Notes under the pieces: model-generated
Databases searched by the model: none
Seen by the model: only the letters and a program-made list of their open reading frames with translations
What the model was told of the DNA's origin: nothing
Assembly: GCA_045600905.1 (NCBI GenBank)
Contig: JAZRYT010000105.1
Coordinates: 1-15,598 of the forward strand
Origin: F23-D06 sp045600905
GTDB lineage: Bacteria > Bacteroidota > Bacteroidia > Bacteroidales > WCHB1-69
Length of the DNA: 15,598 nt
Direction: 5' to 3'
In this document: one piece after another, positions 14,595 through 15,598 of the stretch
Numbering within the stretch: position 1 is the stretch's first letter
Layout of the letters: each line of letters begins with the position of its first letter
Translations under genes and position numbers: made by a program

Positions 14595-14622
14595 TGAAAC
14601 TTGAAACCTGAAACCTGAAACT
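14595..14622. repeat. 7-bp tandem array, unit TGAAACY
   Basis: TGAAACT, TGAAACC, TGAAACC and TGAAACT are in perfect phase between the cutC stop codon and the alpha-2-macroglobulin gene. No clear -7 box for the latter was found in the 133-bp gap; a TACTTTTC within the other array is the closest candidate. Confidence 0.85.
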
Positions 14623-14639
14623 TTTGCTACCAGGTATAT

Positions 14640-15320
14640 CTATATAGTGGTGGCGTTGGCAATCAGTTTCCGTACCTGTTCGCTGTCGGTTTCGTTGCAG
14701 CCTTTGGGGGTGGTATGTTTGCAGGAACCGTGGACTTCCTTGGCACCGGTGTATTCTATGAGTTCGCGGACGTTGTCGGGGCGTACGCCGCTGCCGACGA
14801 GGATGGTGATGCGGTCGCCGGCCTGCCGGATGATATCACGAAGGTTGTCTTTGCCTTCCATCGCGGTGGGTTCGCAGCCGGAGGTGAGGATACGTGCGCA
14901 GCCGCAGTCGATGACCTCTTCCAAGGCGCGATGCCAGTCTGTGCAGCAGTCGAAGGCGCGGTGGAAGGTGACGGGCACGGGAGCGGCAAGTTCCACGAAG
15001 CGGCGCGTGCGTGCCGTGTCGATGGTGCCGTCCTCTTTCAGAAAGCCGACGACGATGCCGGCAACGCCCAAGGTTTTGCAAGCGCGCACGTCTTCGGCCA
15101 TCGTTTCGATTTCGAGGTCGTTGTAGCAGAAGTCGCCCGAGCGCGGGCGGATAAGAACGAACACGTCGAGTTCCAAATCTTGGACGCATTGGCGTATGGT
15201 GGCGTAGGATGGGGTTGTGCCGCCGTTTTCAAGGTCTTGGCACAGTTCGATGCGCGTGGCACCGGCGGCCTTCGCGTTGGCAGCCGATTGAATGGAGTTG
15301 CAGCAGATTTCTATATTCAT
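14640..15320 (-). CDS. cutC: CutC family protein
   Basis: The 226 residues match the CutC TIM-barrel family along their whole length. Landmarks are IEICCNSIQSAANAKAAGA (3-21) with RIELC (23-27), VLIRPRSGDFCYND (55-68), GVAGIVVGFL (85-94), VTFHRAFD (117-124), ILTSGCEPTA (144-153), ILVGSGVRPDN (173-183) and the family signature KEVHGSC (194-200). CutC has been described as a copper-homeostasis protein in the cytoplasm. In E. coli that phenotype has since been linked to the small RNA MicL encoded within cutC, so the protein's true activity remains unclear. The protein is a little shorter than E. coli CutC (about 248 residues) but no core motif is missing. It is GC-richer than the decarboxylase gene. 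The start is the first ATG, and no partner gene for copper handling is adjacent. Confidence 0.93.
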   Translation of the reverse strand: MNIEICCNSIQSAANAKAAGATRIELCQDLENGGTTPSYATIRQCVQDLELDVFVLIRPRSGDFCYNDLEIETMAEDVRACKTLGVAGIVVGFLKEDGTIDTARTRRFVELAAPVPVTFHRAFDCCTDWHRALEEVIDCGCARILTSGCEPTAMEGKDNLRDIIRQAGDRITILVGSGVRPDNVRELIEYTGAKEVHGSCKHTTPKGCNETDSEQVRKLIANATTI

Positions 15321-15342
15321 AGTATGGGTGTTTTAGGAGGGG

Positions 15343-15350
15343 CGAAAATA
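15343..15350 (-). promoter_or_regulatory. Possible -7 box of cutC
   Basis: TATTTTCG on the minus strand differs from TAnnTTTG at one base and lies 22 bp before the cutC start codon, the same spacing seen for other genes here. A small inverted repeat (AATAAT, AAAA, ATTATT) lies immediately upstream. Confidence 0.4.
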
Positions 15351-15369
15351 ATAAAAATTATTGCTGTCC

Positions 15370-15405
15370 GGTAAAAAACAGGAGAGTCCTCTAAAGCATT
15401 TTACC
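15370..15405. other. Nested inverted repeat upstream of cutC
   Basis: GGTAAAA (15370-15376) pairs with TTTTACC (15399-15405), and inside it AGGA pairs with TCCT around GAG. It may be a regulatory site or the 3' hairpin of a gene outside the window. Nothing else coding is visible from 15321 to 15460. Confidence 0.3.
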
Positions 15406-15465
15406 CAAAGGTATTTGAAGAAGGTTGCCGAGGTGGGTGCTTACTTAAAAAGGAGGGATACTTAT

Positions 15466-15598
15466 TAACTTTTCTTTGCCTTGCCAAAGAAAAGTTACAA
15501 AAGAAAGGCGCTTAGCCGCTACCGAAATTCTTGCTGAAAAATCGGATTCCGAAATCTAAAACGGCTAAACTCGCAGCATTCCGCTCTGCTGCATGCTG
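15466..15598. repeat. Hairpin-rich intergenic repeat element, cut by the window edge
   Basis: A 13-bp perfect inverted repeat opens it: TAACTTTTCTTTG (15466-15478) and CAAAGAAAAGTTA (15485-15497) around CCTTGC. It is followed by ACAAAAGAAAGGCGC, then TTAGCCG (15512-15518) paired with CGGCTAA (15562-15568), and GCAGCA (15573-15578) paired with TGCTGC (15587-15592). The opening phrase resembles a repeated intergenic element that I recall from many Bacteroidota genomes. The element continues beyond the window, so its full length and other end are unknown. Confidence 0.55.

Noticed and set aside
14640..15320. A MicL-like small RNA within cutC
   Set aside because: MicL is known from enterobacteria; I see no matching promoter or terminator structure in this cutC.

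Overview
The window looks like a chromosomal segment of a Bacteroidota bacterium, most probably from the order Bacteroidales. Several signals agree on this. Five minus-strand transcription units are preceded by an exact TAnnTTTG -7 box, the promoter type typical of this phylum. Start codons lack clear Shine-Dalgarno sequences, and several signal peptides end in the AQ style common in the group. There is also a large bacterial alpha-2-macroglobulin, a compact SRP RNA, and intergenic REP-like hairpin elements of a kind familiar from Bacteroidales. The genus cannot be read from the sequence.

Layout from left to right: a TolC-type outer-membrane efflux protein (158-1342, plus strand) converges with only 2 bp between stop codons on a YciO/Sua5/YrdC-type protein (1345-1962, minus). 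All remaining genes are on the minus strand: the 4.5S-type SRP RNA (about 2115-2214), a fold-III PLP decarboxylase probably acting on arginine (2248-3663), a secreted leucine-rich-repeat protein (3906-4541), an EamA/DMT permease (4714-5703), a small conserved hypothetical (5912-6451), a secreted unknown protein (6736-8364), a 2032-residue alpha-2-macroglobulin (8408-14506) and CutC (14640-15320). The right edge enters a hairpin-rich intergenic repeat that runs off the window. No tRNA, rRNA, transposase, integrase or CRISPR array was found.

Most genes are single housekeeping or envelope genes with their own promoters. The one likely operon is alpha-2-macroglobulin followed 43 bp later by the secreted unknown protein, which suggests a shared periplasmic or surface role. 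The alpha-2-macroglobulin is the most unusual protein. Its thioester motif reads CTDH instead of CxEQ. The linker just before its A2M domain carries two peptides resembling the plug of TonB-dependent receptors, in reversed order relative to a real plug.

The main unexplained DNA structure is a set of short degenerate tandem arrays in intergenic DNA, nearly all with a strict 7-bp period (one with 8 bp) but with different unit sequences. They lie upstream of five minus-strand genes. Two of them sit in an almost identical block of about 100 bp that also contains the promoter. That block occurs upstream of both the permease and the small hypothetical gene, so the small gene is bracketed by direct repeats. 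The two copies differ in length by exactly one 7-bp unit.
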